Of a DNA stretch of 17,748 nt, positions 1 through 6,876 are shown piece after piece. How positions within the stretch are numbered: position 1 is the stretch's first letter; every line of letters begins with the position of its first letter. The notes under the pieces are model-generated. The model was not told where the DNA came from. It saw only the letters and a list, made by a program, of their open reading frames with translations, and made no database searches. The stretch spans positions 1 through 17,748 of the forward strand of contig CAVYUG010000016.1 in NCBI GenBank assembly GCA_963771655.1. The letters are read 5' to 3'. The translations under genes and the position numbers were made by a program. The stretch comes from JAWVFM01 sp963771655 (GTDB lineage Bacteria; Actinomycetota; Thermoleophilia; Solirubrobacterales; 70-9).

Positions 1-625
1 AGTTGGGTCCGCCGGCCCGGACCGGTACCCGCGCCGTCGCATCGGCGGCCTCGAGGAGGTCGGCCGGAAGACCGTCCCGCTCGGCCCCGGCGCAGACGAC
101 GAGCGGCTTCTCCCCCGTCGCCTCCCCGATCGGCGTCTCGGCGCCGACGTCGAGCGCCAGCGTGGCGCCGGGCAAGGCCGCGAAGTCGGCCCGCGCGGGC
201 GGGCGGGCGAAGATCGAGCCCATGCTCGCTCGCACCGCCTTCGGCGAGTGGGGGTCCGCGCACCCGGGCCCGAGCACCACGGGCCCGTCCGCGAGCGCGT
301 GGGCGGAGCGGATGATCGCGCCCACGTTCCCGGGGTCGCCGACGCCGTGCAGATAGACGGCGAGCTCGCCCGCCGCCTCGGACCAGCGCTGGCGGTAGAC
401 GCCAAGGGCACGCGTGCCCGAGCCGAGAGAGCTCGCGCGGTCGAGCAGGTCCGGCTCCACGTCGGTGCCGGCGCGCAGCAGGAAGACCGGCTCACAGCCC
501 TGGCCCGCCGCCGCCTCGACCAGGTCCTCGCCCTCGGCGACGAACAGGCCTTCGCGCTCGCGATGCTTTCGCTCGCGCAGCTTGCGGACCAGCTTCAGCT
601 TCTCGTTGTCGTTTGAGGTGATCAT
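1..625 (-). CDS. SpoU/TrmH-family RNA 2'-O-methyltransferase (3' end outside window)
   Basis: Reading the minus strand from the ATG at 625 gives 208 open codons running off the left edge. The first ~40 residues resemble the SpoU substrate-binding extension (start MITSNDNEKLKLVRKLRER). The SpoU catalytic domain follows: motif 1 as DPGNVGAIIRSAH (residues 97-109, with N100 and R106 at the conserved positions) and motif 2 as AGAERDGLP (179-187). Motif 3 is just beginning at the edge (VPVRAGGPN). The family makes knotted SAM-dependent enzymes that methylate ribose 2'-OH in rRNA or tRNA; the exact target cannot be read here. Position after rplT matches the tsnR/SpoU gene that commonly precedes pheST in actinobacteria. 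The start lies 7 nt past the T-tract of an intrinsic terminator and has no Shine-Dalgarno sequence, so leaderless translation or read-through is possible. Confidence 0.88.
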   Translation of the reverse strand, partial: MITSNDNEKLKLVRKLRERKHREREGLFVAEGEDLVEAAAGQGCEPVFLLRAGTDVEPDLLDRASSLGSGTRALGVYRQRWSEAAGELAVYLHGVGDPGNVGAIIRSAHALADGPVVLGPGCADPHSPKAVRASMGSIFARPPARADFAALPGATLALDVGAETPIGEATGEKPLVVCAGAERDGLPADLLEAADATARVPVRAGGPN

Positions 626-631
626 CGAACG

Positions 632-657
632 AAAAAGGGCGGCACTCTGGCCGCCCC
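632..657 (-). terminator. Rho-independent terminator after rplT
   Basis: On the minus strand a perfect 7-bp stem GGGCGGC/GCCGCCC with loop CAGAGT (arms 650-656 and 637-643) is followed directly by TTTTT (636-632). It sits 25 nt past the rplT stop and just ahead of the RNA methyltransferase start. It probably ends or attenuates the infC-rpmI-rplT transcript. Confidence 0.85.
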
Positions 658-682
658 GGGAGACTTCGCGATCGACACTAGG

Positions 683-1042
683 TCAGGCCGCGGTGGCCTC
701 CCGGGCAAGCTCGGCAAATCGGCGAAACGCCTCGGGGTCGTGGACGGCGATGTCGGCGAGCATCTTCCGGTTCACCTCGACACCCGCCTCCTTGAGGCCG
801 TGGACGAGCTCGGAGTAGCTCATGCCCTCTCGCCTCGCGGCGGCGTTGATCCGCGTGATCCAGAGGCGCCGGAAGTCGCGCTTGCGCGCCCGCCGGTCGC
901 GGTAGGCGTACTGGCCGGAGCGCATGAGCTGCTCGTTGGCGAACCGGTAGCTCGAGTGCTTGCGCCCCCAGTAGCCCTTGGCCTGCTTCAGGACCTTCTT
1001 GCGCCGCCGCTTGCGAGCGACGGCGTTGGTCGCGCGGCTCAC
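683..1042 (-). CDS. rplT: 50S ribosomal protein L20
   Basis: The 119-residue product has the L20 pattern throughout: a very basic N-terminal tail (RKRRRKKVLKQAKGYWGRK), then YAYRDRRARKRDFRRLWITR and a small C-terminal helical domain with NRKMLADIA. L20 binds 23S rRNA early in 50S assembly, and in several bacteria it represses its own operon by binding the leader mRNA. Length is normal for the family. The start is GTG, one base after the rpmI stop (TGA-A-GTG), so translation is probably coupled to rpmI. Upstream AGGG could serve as a weak ribosome-binding site. Confidence 0.97.
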   Translation of the reverse strand: MSRATNAVARKRRRKKVLKQAKGYWGRKHSSYRFANEQLMRSGQYAYRDRRARKRDFRRLWITRINAAARREGMSYSELVHGLKEAGVEVNRKMLADIAVHDPEAFRRFAELAREATAA

Positions 1043-1043
1043 T

Positions 1044-1247
1044 TCAGCCGCCCTTTCCGCCCAGCAGCGTGCGAACGCGCTTCTGGTCGGGCTTCGCGAC
1101 CTCGGTGGGCTTCGACATGTGGCGCTTGCGCTTCGGCGACTTGTGCTCGAGCATGTGACTCGAGTACGCGCGCCGCCCGCGCAGCTTGCCCTTGGCGGTC
1201 TTGCGGAAGCGCTTCTTGGCCCCGGAATGGGTTTTCATCTTCGGCAT
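1044..1247 (-). CDS. rpmI: 50S ribosomal protein L35
   Basis: The 67-residue basic protein begins MPKMKTHSGAKKRFRKTAKG, the signature N-terminus of L35, and continues with a lysine/arginine-rich body ending in a short glycine-rich tail. L35 is a small late-assembling component of the 50S subunit. It lies between infC (53-nt gap) and rplT (1-nt gap) in the conserved infC-rpmI-rplT order. The ATG start gives the expected N-terminus exactly, so the start is secure. Confidence 0.97.
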   Translation of the reverse strand: MPKMKTHSGAKKRFRKTAKGKLRGRRAYSSHMLEHKSPKRKRHMSKPTEVAKPDQKRVRTLLGGKGG

Positions 1248-1300
1248 ATCGAGCGGACTATTGAAGCAGAGCGAGGTCGGCTCGACGCCAACCGCCGGCG

Positions 1301-1939
1301 TCAGCCCGACGCTGCAGCGGCCGCCTCGCCCCCGTCGGAGGAGGCGTCGGTGTCGGGTGGTCCGGCGGAAGCCGCCTCGCCCTCGGCGATCGCGGCGCGC
1401 GTCGGCGCCAGCAGCATGCTCATGTTGCGACCCTCCTGCACCGGGTGATGCTCGATCACCGCAAGCTCCTCGATATCGGTGAAGAGGCGCTCCAGCAGGG
1501 TGCGGCCGCGCTCGGGGTGGGCCTGCTCGCGGCCGCGGAACATGATCGTGACCTTCACCTTGTTGTTGGCGCGAAGGAAGCGCTCGACGTGGCCGCGCTT
1601 GGTCTCGTAATCGTGCTGGGCGATCTTGGGCCGCAGCTTGATCTCGCGCACGTTCACCTGCTGCTGGTGCTTGCGCGCGGCCTTGGCCTTCTGCTCCTGC
1701 TCGTACTTGTACTTCGAGTAGTCGAGCAGGCGCGTGACGGGCGGGCGGGCGTCGGGCGCGACCTCGACCAGGTCGAGATCCTTGTCGCGCGCGAGCGCCA
1801 TCGCCTGCTCGGTCTCGACGACGCCGATCTGGCTTCCGTCCTCGTCGATCAGGCGCACCTTCGGCACCCGGATCCGCTCGTTGATCCGCGTGGAGTCGCG
1901 CTCCGGGAGGGTCCGGTCGAACCTACGAGGGACCGGCAC
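1301..1939 (-). CDS. infC: Translation initiation factor IF-3
   Basis: The 212-residue product matches IF-3. Its N-terminal domain carries INERIRVPKVRLIDEDG and DLVEVAPDARPPV, followed by a charged linker helix (YSKYKYEQEQKAKAARK). The C-terminal RNA-binding domain has VREIKLRPKIAQHDYETK and VTIMFRGRE. IF-3 prevents premature subunit joining and checks the start codon and initiator tRNA on the 30S subunit. The last ~28 residues form an Ala/Gly/Glu/Asp-rich, probably disordered extension. GTG at 1939 is the assigned start and gives about 18 residues ahead of INERIR. Because infC often uses AUU/AUC-type starts in other bacteria, a shorter product beginning at a rare codon cannot be excluded. 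The gene lies 124 nt downstream of thrS. Confidence 0.95.
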   Translation of the reverse strand: MPVPRRFDRTLPERDSTRINERIRVPKVRLIDEDGSQIGVVETEQAMALARDKDLDLVEVAPDARPPVTRLLDYSKYKYEQEQKAKAARKHQQQVNVREIKLRPKIAQHDYETKRGHVERFLRANNKVKVTIMFRGREQAHPERGRTLLERLFTDIEELAVIEHHPVQEGRNMSMLLAPTRAAIAEGEAASAGPPDTDASSDGGEAAAAASG

Positions 1940-1999
1940 TATCGAAGGGCGCTGGGGAGCTTCAAGCTAACGACGGTGAGGAGTTCGGGACGAGGATGG

Positions 2000-2040
2000 G
2001 GGCACGTGGCGCTCAGCGGCGGCGCGATGTGTCGGTGCCC
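2000..2040 (-). promoter_or_regulatory. Possible structured leader hairpin upstream of infC
   Basis: In the thrS-infC gap the minus strand contains GGGCAC (2040-2035) and GTGCCC (2005-2000), which can close a 6-bp stem over a GC-rich loop that can itself pair locally. It lies between the putative -10 box and the infC start. This would suit a leader controlling the IF-3/L35/L20 operon, but in DNA this GC-rich such pairing can arise by chance. Confidence 0.25.
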
Positions 2041-2053
2041 GGCATCTGCGCGG

Positions 2054-2081
2054 AGTATAGGCACTACCCGTTCACTTGCAG
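2054..2081 (-). promoter_or_regulatory. Candidate sigma-70-type promoter for infC-rpmI-rplT
   Basis: The minus strand has TATACT (2059-2054), five of six matches to the -10 consensus. It is preceded at 16 nt by CTGCAA (2081-2076), three of six matches to -35. The -35 box lies inside the last codons of thrS. AT-rich hexamers are rare in this DNA, which gives the -10 some weight, but the -35 is poor. Confidence 0.35.
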
Positions 2082-4001
2082 GCGCGCCGCCACGTCGGCC
2101 GCCGGCTCAGCCACGGCGTCGGGGTCGCCGTGCGCTCGCACCGACACCGTGCCGTCCGCCTCCTCGCGGTCGCCCACGACGAGCATGTACGGGGCCTTCG
2201 CGAGCTCCGCGTCTCGGATCCTGCGCCCCACCGACTCCGAGCGAGCGTCGACGCGCACGCGCGCTCCCGCCGCACCGAGCTCCTCCGCGACCCGGCCCGC
2301 GTATGCAGCGTGCCGGTCGGCGATCGGGAGCACCACGGCCTGTGTCGGCGCGAGCCAGACGGGGAAGCGGCCGGCGTGCTGCTCGATGAGGATTCCGATG
2401 AATCGCTCCAACGACCCGAGGAGCGCCCGGTGGATCATCACCGGGCGGTGGGGCGAGTCGTCCTCGCCGGTGAACGAGAGATCGAACCGCTCGGGCATCT
2501 GGAAGTCGAGCTGACAGGTGCCGAGCTGCCACGAGCGGCCGAGCACATCGGTGACGTGGAAGTCGATCTTCGGCCCGTAGAACGTCCCCTCCCCCGGGCT
2601 CACCTCGAAATCGCGCCCCTGGCGCTCGAGCGCCTCGCGAAGCGCGCCCTCGGCCCGCTCCCACTGCTCGTCGGTCCCGATCGACTTCTCCGGTCGAGTC
2701 GATAGCTCGACCCGCACATGCTCGAAGCCGAAGCGACCGTAGAGCTCGTCGATCGCGCGACAGATGGAGTCGACCTCGTCGGCGACCTGGTCGAGCGTGC
2801 AGTACACGTGGGCGTCGTCCTGGGTGAACGCGCGCACGCGAAGGAGCCCGTGCAGCACGCCCTCGCGCTCGTAGCGCGAGACGTGGCCGAACTCCGCCAG
2901 CCGCAGCGGCAGCTCGCGGTAGGAGTGGCGGTCCGACCCGAAGACGAGGCAGGCCCCGGGACAGTTCATCGGCTTCAGCGCGAAGCGCCGATCGTCCCCG
3001 CCACCCTCTCGCTCGGCCGGCGCGGCGAAGTACATGTTCTCCTTGTAGTTGTCCCAGTGGCCTGAGCGGTGCCAGAGCTCCTCGTCGAGCACCTGCGGCG
3101 TCTTGATCTCGACGTAGCCGCCACGGCGAAGCTGCTCGCGGACCTCGGCCTCGACGAGGCGGAGCAGGACGGTCCCCTCAGGCAGCCAGAAGGGCATCCC
3201 CGGTGCCTCGGGGCGGAGCATGAACAGCCCGAGCTCGGGGCCGAGCCGGCGGTGGTCGCGCGCCTTGGCCTCCTCGCGCTGGGTGAGGTGCTCCTCGAGG
3301 TCCTTCGGCGAGAAGAACGCGGTGCCGTAGATGCGCGTCAGCATCTGGCGGGACTCGTCGCCGCGCCAGTAGGCGCCCGCGACCGAGGTGAGCTTGAGCG
3401 CGCCGATGCGGCCGGTCCCGGGCCCGTGGGGGCCGCGGCAGAGGTCGGTGAACGGCCCGTTTCGGTAGAGCGAGACCGTCTCGACTCCCTCGTCGCGGAT
3501 GAGGTCTTCGATCAGCTCGGCCTTGTAGGGCTCCCCGGCCTCGCGGAAGCGCTCGAGCGCTTCCCCCGTGGGCACGTCGGTGCGCTCGAACCGCTCGTCG
3601 GCGGCGATGTGGGACCGCATCGCCTCCTCGATCCGCTCGAGGTCGTCCTCCGAGGGACGAAACCCGTCGGGGAACTCGAAGTCGTAGTAGAAGCCGTCGG
3701 CGATCGGCGGGCCGATCGAGACCTTGGTCCCTGGCCACAGCTCGGTGACGGCCTCGGCGAGGACGTGCGCCGCGTCGTGGCGGATCAGCTCGAGAGCCTC
3801 GGGGCTTCGATCGGTGACGACCTCGATCTCGCCGCCGTCGGCGAGCGGGGCCGAGAGGTCACGAACCTCTCCATCCTCCTTGATCGCGAGCGCGGCCCTC
3901 GCGAGACCGGGACCGATCGCGGCCGCGGCGTCGGCGCCGGTGGCGCCTTCGGGCAGCTCGAGATCCGAGCCATCGGGCAGCTTGACGGTGAGGGACGCCA
4001 T
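2064..4001 (-). CDS. thrS: Threonine--tRNA ligase
   Basis: The 645-residue product is a full-length class II ThrRS that charges tRNA-Thr in the cytoplasm. A TGS domain (about 3-63) is followed by the SAD editing domain, with HDAAH (H75, H79) and CRGPH (C188, H192) forming the expected editing metal site. The catalytic core carries MNCP (C347), TQDDAH (H398) and VMIHRALLGS (H524), matching the three zinc ligands that select threonine. An anticodon-binding domain closes the protein (about 550-645). In E. coli the MNCP motif continues GH; here it continues GA, a position that also varies in other actinobacterial ThrRS. ATG at 4001 gives a normal TGS start. The ~99-nt gap upstream is too short for a T-box and shows no T-box motif. 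Confidence 0.98.
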   Translation of the reverse strand: MASLTVKLPDGSDLELPEGATGADAAAAIGPGLARAALAIKEDGEVRDLSAPLADGGEIEVVTDRSPEALELIRHDAAHVLAEAVTELWPGTKVSIGPPIADGFYYDFEFPDGFRPSEDDLERIEEAMRSHIAADERFERTDVPTGEALERFREAGEPYKAELIEDLIRDEGVETVSLYRNGPFTDLCRGPHGPGTGRIGALKLTSVAGAYWRGDESRQMLTRIYGTAFFSPKDLEEHLTQREEAKARDHRRLGPELGLFMLRPEAPGMPFWLPEGTVLLRLVEAEVREQLRRGGYVEIKTPQVLDEELWHRSGHWDNYKENMYFAAPAEREGGGDDRRFALKPMNCPGACLVFGSDRHSYRELPLRLAEFGHVSRYEREGVLHGLLRVRAFTQDDAHVYCTLDQVADEVDSICRAIDELYGRFGFEHVRVELSTRPEKSIGTDEQWERAEGALREALERQGRDFEVSPGEGTFYGPKIDFHVTDVLGRSWQLGTCQLDFQMPERFDLSFTGEDDSPHRPVMIHRALLGSLERFIGILIEQHAGRFPVWLAPTQAVVLPIADRHAAYAGRVAEELGAAGARVRVDARSESVGRRIRDAELAKAPYMLVVGDREEADGTVSVRAHGDPDAVAEPAADVAARLQVNG

Positions 4002-4006
4002 GGCGC

Positions 4007-4034
4007 GGATGCTATCCAGGGGGTTGTGGCATCC
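4007..4034 (-). promoter_or_regulatory. Inverted repeat in the thrS leader
   Basis: GGATGC and GCATCC (plus-strand arms 4007-4012 and 4029-4034) can form a 6-bp stem over a 16-nt loop directly ahead of the thrS start codon. It could affect ribosome access; no known regulator is recognised. Confidence 0.2.
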
Positions 4035-4061
4035 CGCTTTCCGGTTAGGCGGGGAGGTTTG

Positions 4062-4076
4062 CCCGAATTATTCGGG
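4062..4076. repeat. 15-bp palindrome CCCGAA-TTA-TTCGGG
   Basis: A perfect 6-bp inverted repeat with a 3-nt centre lies in the gap between the stop of the GT-C-like gene (4101) and thrS (4001). On the minus strand it is preceded by a second hairpin, CGCCCC/GGGGCG (about 4083-4100), with no T-tract. It could be an operator for thrS or part of a Rho-independent-like processing signal. AT-centred palindromes stand out in this GC-rich DNA. Confidence 0.35.
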
Positions 4077-4100
4077 TCAAGTCGCCCCCCTCGCGGGGCG

Positions 4101-5882
4101 CTATCCGCTCGCCGGGTTCGCCCGGGCGCCGCCCGGAGCGATGAGGGGACACCCCCCTAGCCCGCCAGGCAACGGCCGGCGCTGCCACAGCGCATAGGGG
4201 CCGCTCGTCCGCTTTCGCCGCACACCGGCAAACGGCCGCTCCGCGCCCGCGTCCGTGATCACCCACGACACGCCGACCGGAGGCGGGGCGCCCGACGGCG
4301 CCCCCTGAGCTCCGACACAGACCCGGCCGCCCCGAAGCTCCCACACGAGGTAGTCGCGCCCGTGCTCGTCGGCGAGCAACTCGGGGGACGCGAGGACGAG
4401 CGTCGAGCGCCCGTCGAGCGTCGGCCGAAGCTCGGTGAGCTTCGGGCTGTAGGTCGCCGGGCCGACGGGCCCGTTGACGAGCGCCAGCGCCGTCGAGGCG
4501 GCAGCGGCGGCCCCGAAGGCGATGCATCCCGCCATGACCGCGGAGCGGCCGGGCGCCGCGTCCTCGAGAAGCGGCCTGACGGCGATCAGCATGGCCAGCG
4601 GGGCGGCGATCGAGATCGCCTTCGCCTCCTGATACGGCGTGCCGCCGACGAGCGCGTAGACGATGAGCAGCGCGGCCGCCGCGAGGGCGGCCGGCACGGC
4701 GAGCTCGCGGCGGCGAAGCCACCAGGCGAGACCCCAGGCGAGAACCGCGGCCGCCAGGGCGGCGCCGAGCCAGAAGGCAAACGCGGGCGCGAAGCCGCCT
4801 CCGGGCTCGACGCGGAAATCGCCCGACGGCCAGATGCCGAGCGCCTCGAGCGGGGAGATGCGGTTGAAGAGGTTGCCGAGGCCGGCCCCCTTCGGGTCGA
4901 AGGTCGAGTAGCTCGCGAAGTCGGCCATGCGACCGACCTCAGGAGCGGCCGCGAGAACCAGGATCACCATCGCGCCAACGGCGGGGGTCGCAGCCTCGCG
5001 GAGCGCACCGCGCCATTCGGGCCGCATCGCGAGCTCGGCGATGCCCCAGATGACCGCGGCCCCGCCGAGCCAGAGGAGCCCGGGGAAGCTGTAGCAGTAG
5101 ACGGCGCCGACGCCGAGCACGGCAAGCGGCGCCGCGCGAAGCGCGCGCGGCGCGCCCGCCGGCGTGAGCTTCCCGGTCGAGATCTGGTGCAGCCCGATCG
5201 CGAACGCGAGCACCAGGAGCGCCTCGATCGATTCCTTGAACGCGCCCTGGACGAGGTAGCTCGCCCCCATGTACGAGAGTCCCACGAGGAGGCAGCCGAC
5301 GATCCTGCGCACCGGGCCGAGCCGCCACAGCAGCGCCATCGGCGCCAGGCAGGTGGCCACGGCGACGGCCAGCGCGAGCCCGTCGAAGGCGTGGACGAGG
5401 CTCGGCCCCGCGGCGGAAATCGCCGCCACGAGGCTGTGCGGCCCGAGGGGGTAGCCGGCCGCGATGAGGCTCGCGCTTTCGCCGTGCACCAGGCGCGAAG
5501 TCGCCAGCAGGTGCTGGGACATGTCCGGGTCGAGGCCCGTGCCGAGAATGCCGAACCGCCCCGCGACGATGAACGGAAGGGAGGCGGCGATGACCGCCGC
5601 CAGCTCGAGCGGGACCGCGGTCCGCACGGCGCGCGAGAGGTCGTCGAGGCGGCCGCGGAGGAAGATCGCGGCGGCGAGCGCCAGGACTCCGATCGCGACG
5701 AGCGCCGTGGTCCCCTCGCCGGGAAGCTGCACGGCGCCCCACGAGATCGCGCAGAGCATGGACAGGCCGACGGCGGGAGAAAGGCGCGACCACGTCCGGC
5801 GCCCGCACGCGGCGAAGGTCGCCTGGCCGACCAGGGCCGAAAGGCCCAGGATCAGCAGGAACGCGAAGTAGGTCCCAAGCAC
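4101..5882 (-). CDS. Polytopic membrane protein, GT-C glycosyltransferase-like
   Basis: The 593-residue product is dominated by hydrophobic segments, roughly a dozen transmembrane helices, starting at residue 3. After the third helix a periplasmic-type loop has GLDPDMSQH (116-124) and YPLGPHSL (144-151). Acidic motifs in the first large loop are typical of GT-C enzymes that use polyprenyl-phosphate sugars. The C-terminal ~120 residues are soluble and extracytoplasmic-like. I do not recognise a specific family, so enzyme activity is inference. The start is GTG at 5882. The gene is upstream of thrS on the same strand but separated by 99 nt with two hairpins, so co-transcription is uncertain. 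A polytopic transporter or O-antigen-polymerase-type protein is the alternative. Confidence 0.7.
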   Translation of the reverse strand: MLGTYFAFLLILGLSALVGQATFAACGRRTWSRLSPAVGLSMLCAISWGAVQLPGEGTTALVAIGVLALAAAIFLRGRLDDLSRAVRTAVPLELAAVIAASLPFIVAGRFGILGTGLDPDMSQHLLATSRLVHGESASLIAAGYPLGPHSLVAAISAAGPSLVHAFDGLALAVAVATCLAPMALLWRLGPVRRIVGCLLVGLSYMGASYLVQGAFKESIEALLVLAFAIGLHQISTGKLTPAGAPRALRAAPLAVLGVGAVYCYSFPGLLWLGGAAVIWGIAELAMRPEWRGALREAATPAVGAMVILVLAAAPEVGRMADFASYSTFDPKGAGLGNLFNRISPLEALGIWPSGDFRVEPGGGFAPAFAFWLGAALAAAVLAWGLAWWLRRRELAVPAALAAAALLIVYALVGGTPYQEAKAISIAAPLAMLIAVRPLLEDAAPGRSAVMAGCIAFGAAAAASTALALVNGPVGPATYSPKLTELRPTLDGRSTLVLASPELLADEHGRDYLVWELRGGRVCVGAQGAPSGAPPPVGVSWVITDAGAERPFAGVRRKRTSGPYALWQRRPLPGGLGGCPLIAPGGARANPASG

Positions 5883-5961
5883 GGCGCCGCGGAGCCTAGA
5901 GCGAGGCCGCCAACCGGCTCTTCGGCGCCACGCCGCTTGCTACGTTGCGGGCGGGATCGGG

Positions 5962-6876
5962 ATGGGACGTCGGCAAGCAACGACAGCCGCGGGTGTGCTC
6001 GCCTCGGCCATCGCCCTCGCGCTCGTCGCCGCGCCCGCGAGCGCGGACCTCGGCAACGGATACATCGGCTGGCCGAACGTCCTCCCGGGGCTTCACGTCG
6101 GCCCGGAGGGCCCGCCCCGCCCCATGCCCGGCTGCCGGAACCTGGGCCGCGGGTGCGTGAGCCGCCTGGTGAAACGGCTCCATCGCGAATGGGCCTCCGA
6201 GAACGCCGGCTGCGACCACCGCGCGGTCTTCACGATCGCCTACGAGCGGATCAGCCGCGAGATCCGCCACCGCCTGGCGCACCACGAGACCTTTCGCTAT
6301 CCGCGCTGGTTCATCTCCGTCGTCCAGGGATTCTCCAACGAGTACTTCGCAACCCAGCGCCGCTACGACGCGGGAAAGCCGATCCCAGGCTCGTGGCGGA
6401 TCTACTACGACGAGACCGCGAAGGGCGACGCGAACGCGGGGCAGGACCTGCTGCTCGCCTCGAACGCTCACACGAACCACGACCTCCCCTACGCCTACGC
6501 CGCGGCGGGCCTTCTGACCCGCAGGGGCGTCTCGCGTAAGCACGATCACGACCAGGTGAACGACGTCAACGCCTCCGTGTTCAAGGGCATCGCCGAGTAC
6601 TACGGGGCCCATTACGACCCGTCCTTCAACTCGATCAACCCCACCTATCCGCTCGACCAGCTCGGCGCCCTCCAGGTGGTCCAGGTCTGGCGCGAGAACG
6701 CGTGGCGCCAGGCGGAGCGGCTCGTGAGCGCGAAGACAGCTGCCGAGCGCCACAAGGTCGAGCGCGAGATCGAGGACACCTCGGTCGCCTGGGCGAAAAT
6801 GATCCGCTCGGTCGAGGTGCCGGGCTACCGCGAGACCCGCGATGCCTATTGCCGCGCGCATCCAGGGACGGGGTAG
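5962..6876 (+). CDS. Secreted DUF5995-like protein
   Basis: The 304-residue product starts with a clear Sec signal peptide (MGRRQATTAAGVLASAIALA, cleavage expected after ASA around residue 28). The mature part contains the histidine/aspartate-rich motif NAHTNHDLPYA (168-178), then KHDHDQVNDVN (193-203). These resemble the conserved motifs of the actinobacterial DUF5995 family, whose function is unknown. Clustered His/Asp/Asn suggests a metal-binding or hydrolytic site, which is inference. Several tyrosine/tryptophan-rich helices fill the remainder. The ATG at 5962 is preceded by GGGATCGGG as a possible weak ribosome-binding site. The gene is divergent from the membrane protein at 5882 (79-nt gap) and overlaps the next gene by 35 nt. 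Confidence 0.75.
   Translation: MGRRQATTAAGVLASAIALALVAAPASADLGNGYIGWPNVLPGLHVGPEGPPRPMPGCRNLGRGCVSRLVKRLHREWASENAGCDHRAVFTIAYERISREIRHRLAHHETFRYPRWFISVVQGFSNEYFATQRRYDAGKPIPGSWRIYYDETAKGDANAGQDLLLASNAHTNHDLPYAYAAAGLLTRRGVSRKHDHDQVNDVNASVFKGIAEYYGAHYDPSFNSINPTYPLDQLGALQVVQVWRENAWRQAERLVSAKTAAERHKVEREIEDTSVAWAKMIRSVEVPGYRETRDAYCRAHPGTG

Noticed and set aside
4002..4100. T-box leader for thrS
   Set aside because: The gap is only 99 nt and lacks the T-box antiterminator sequence and specifier stem.
4362..6539. Very long plus-strand open frame opposite the GT-C-like membrane gene
   Set aside because: It is antisense to a well-supported membrane protein, runs into the DUF5995-like gene out of frame, and encodes Arg/Gly/Glu-rich sequence typical of high-GC shadows.
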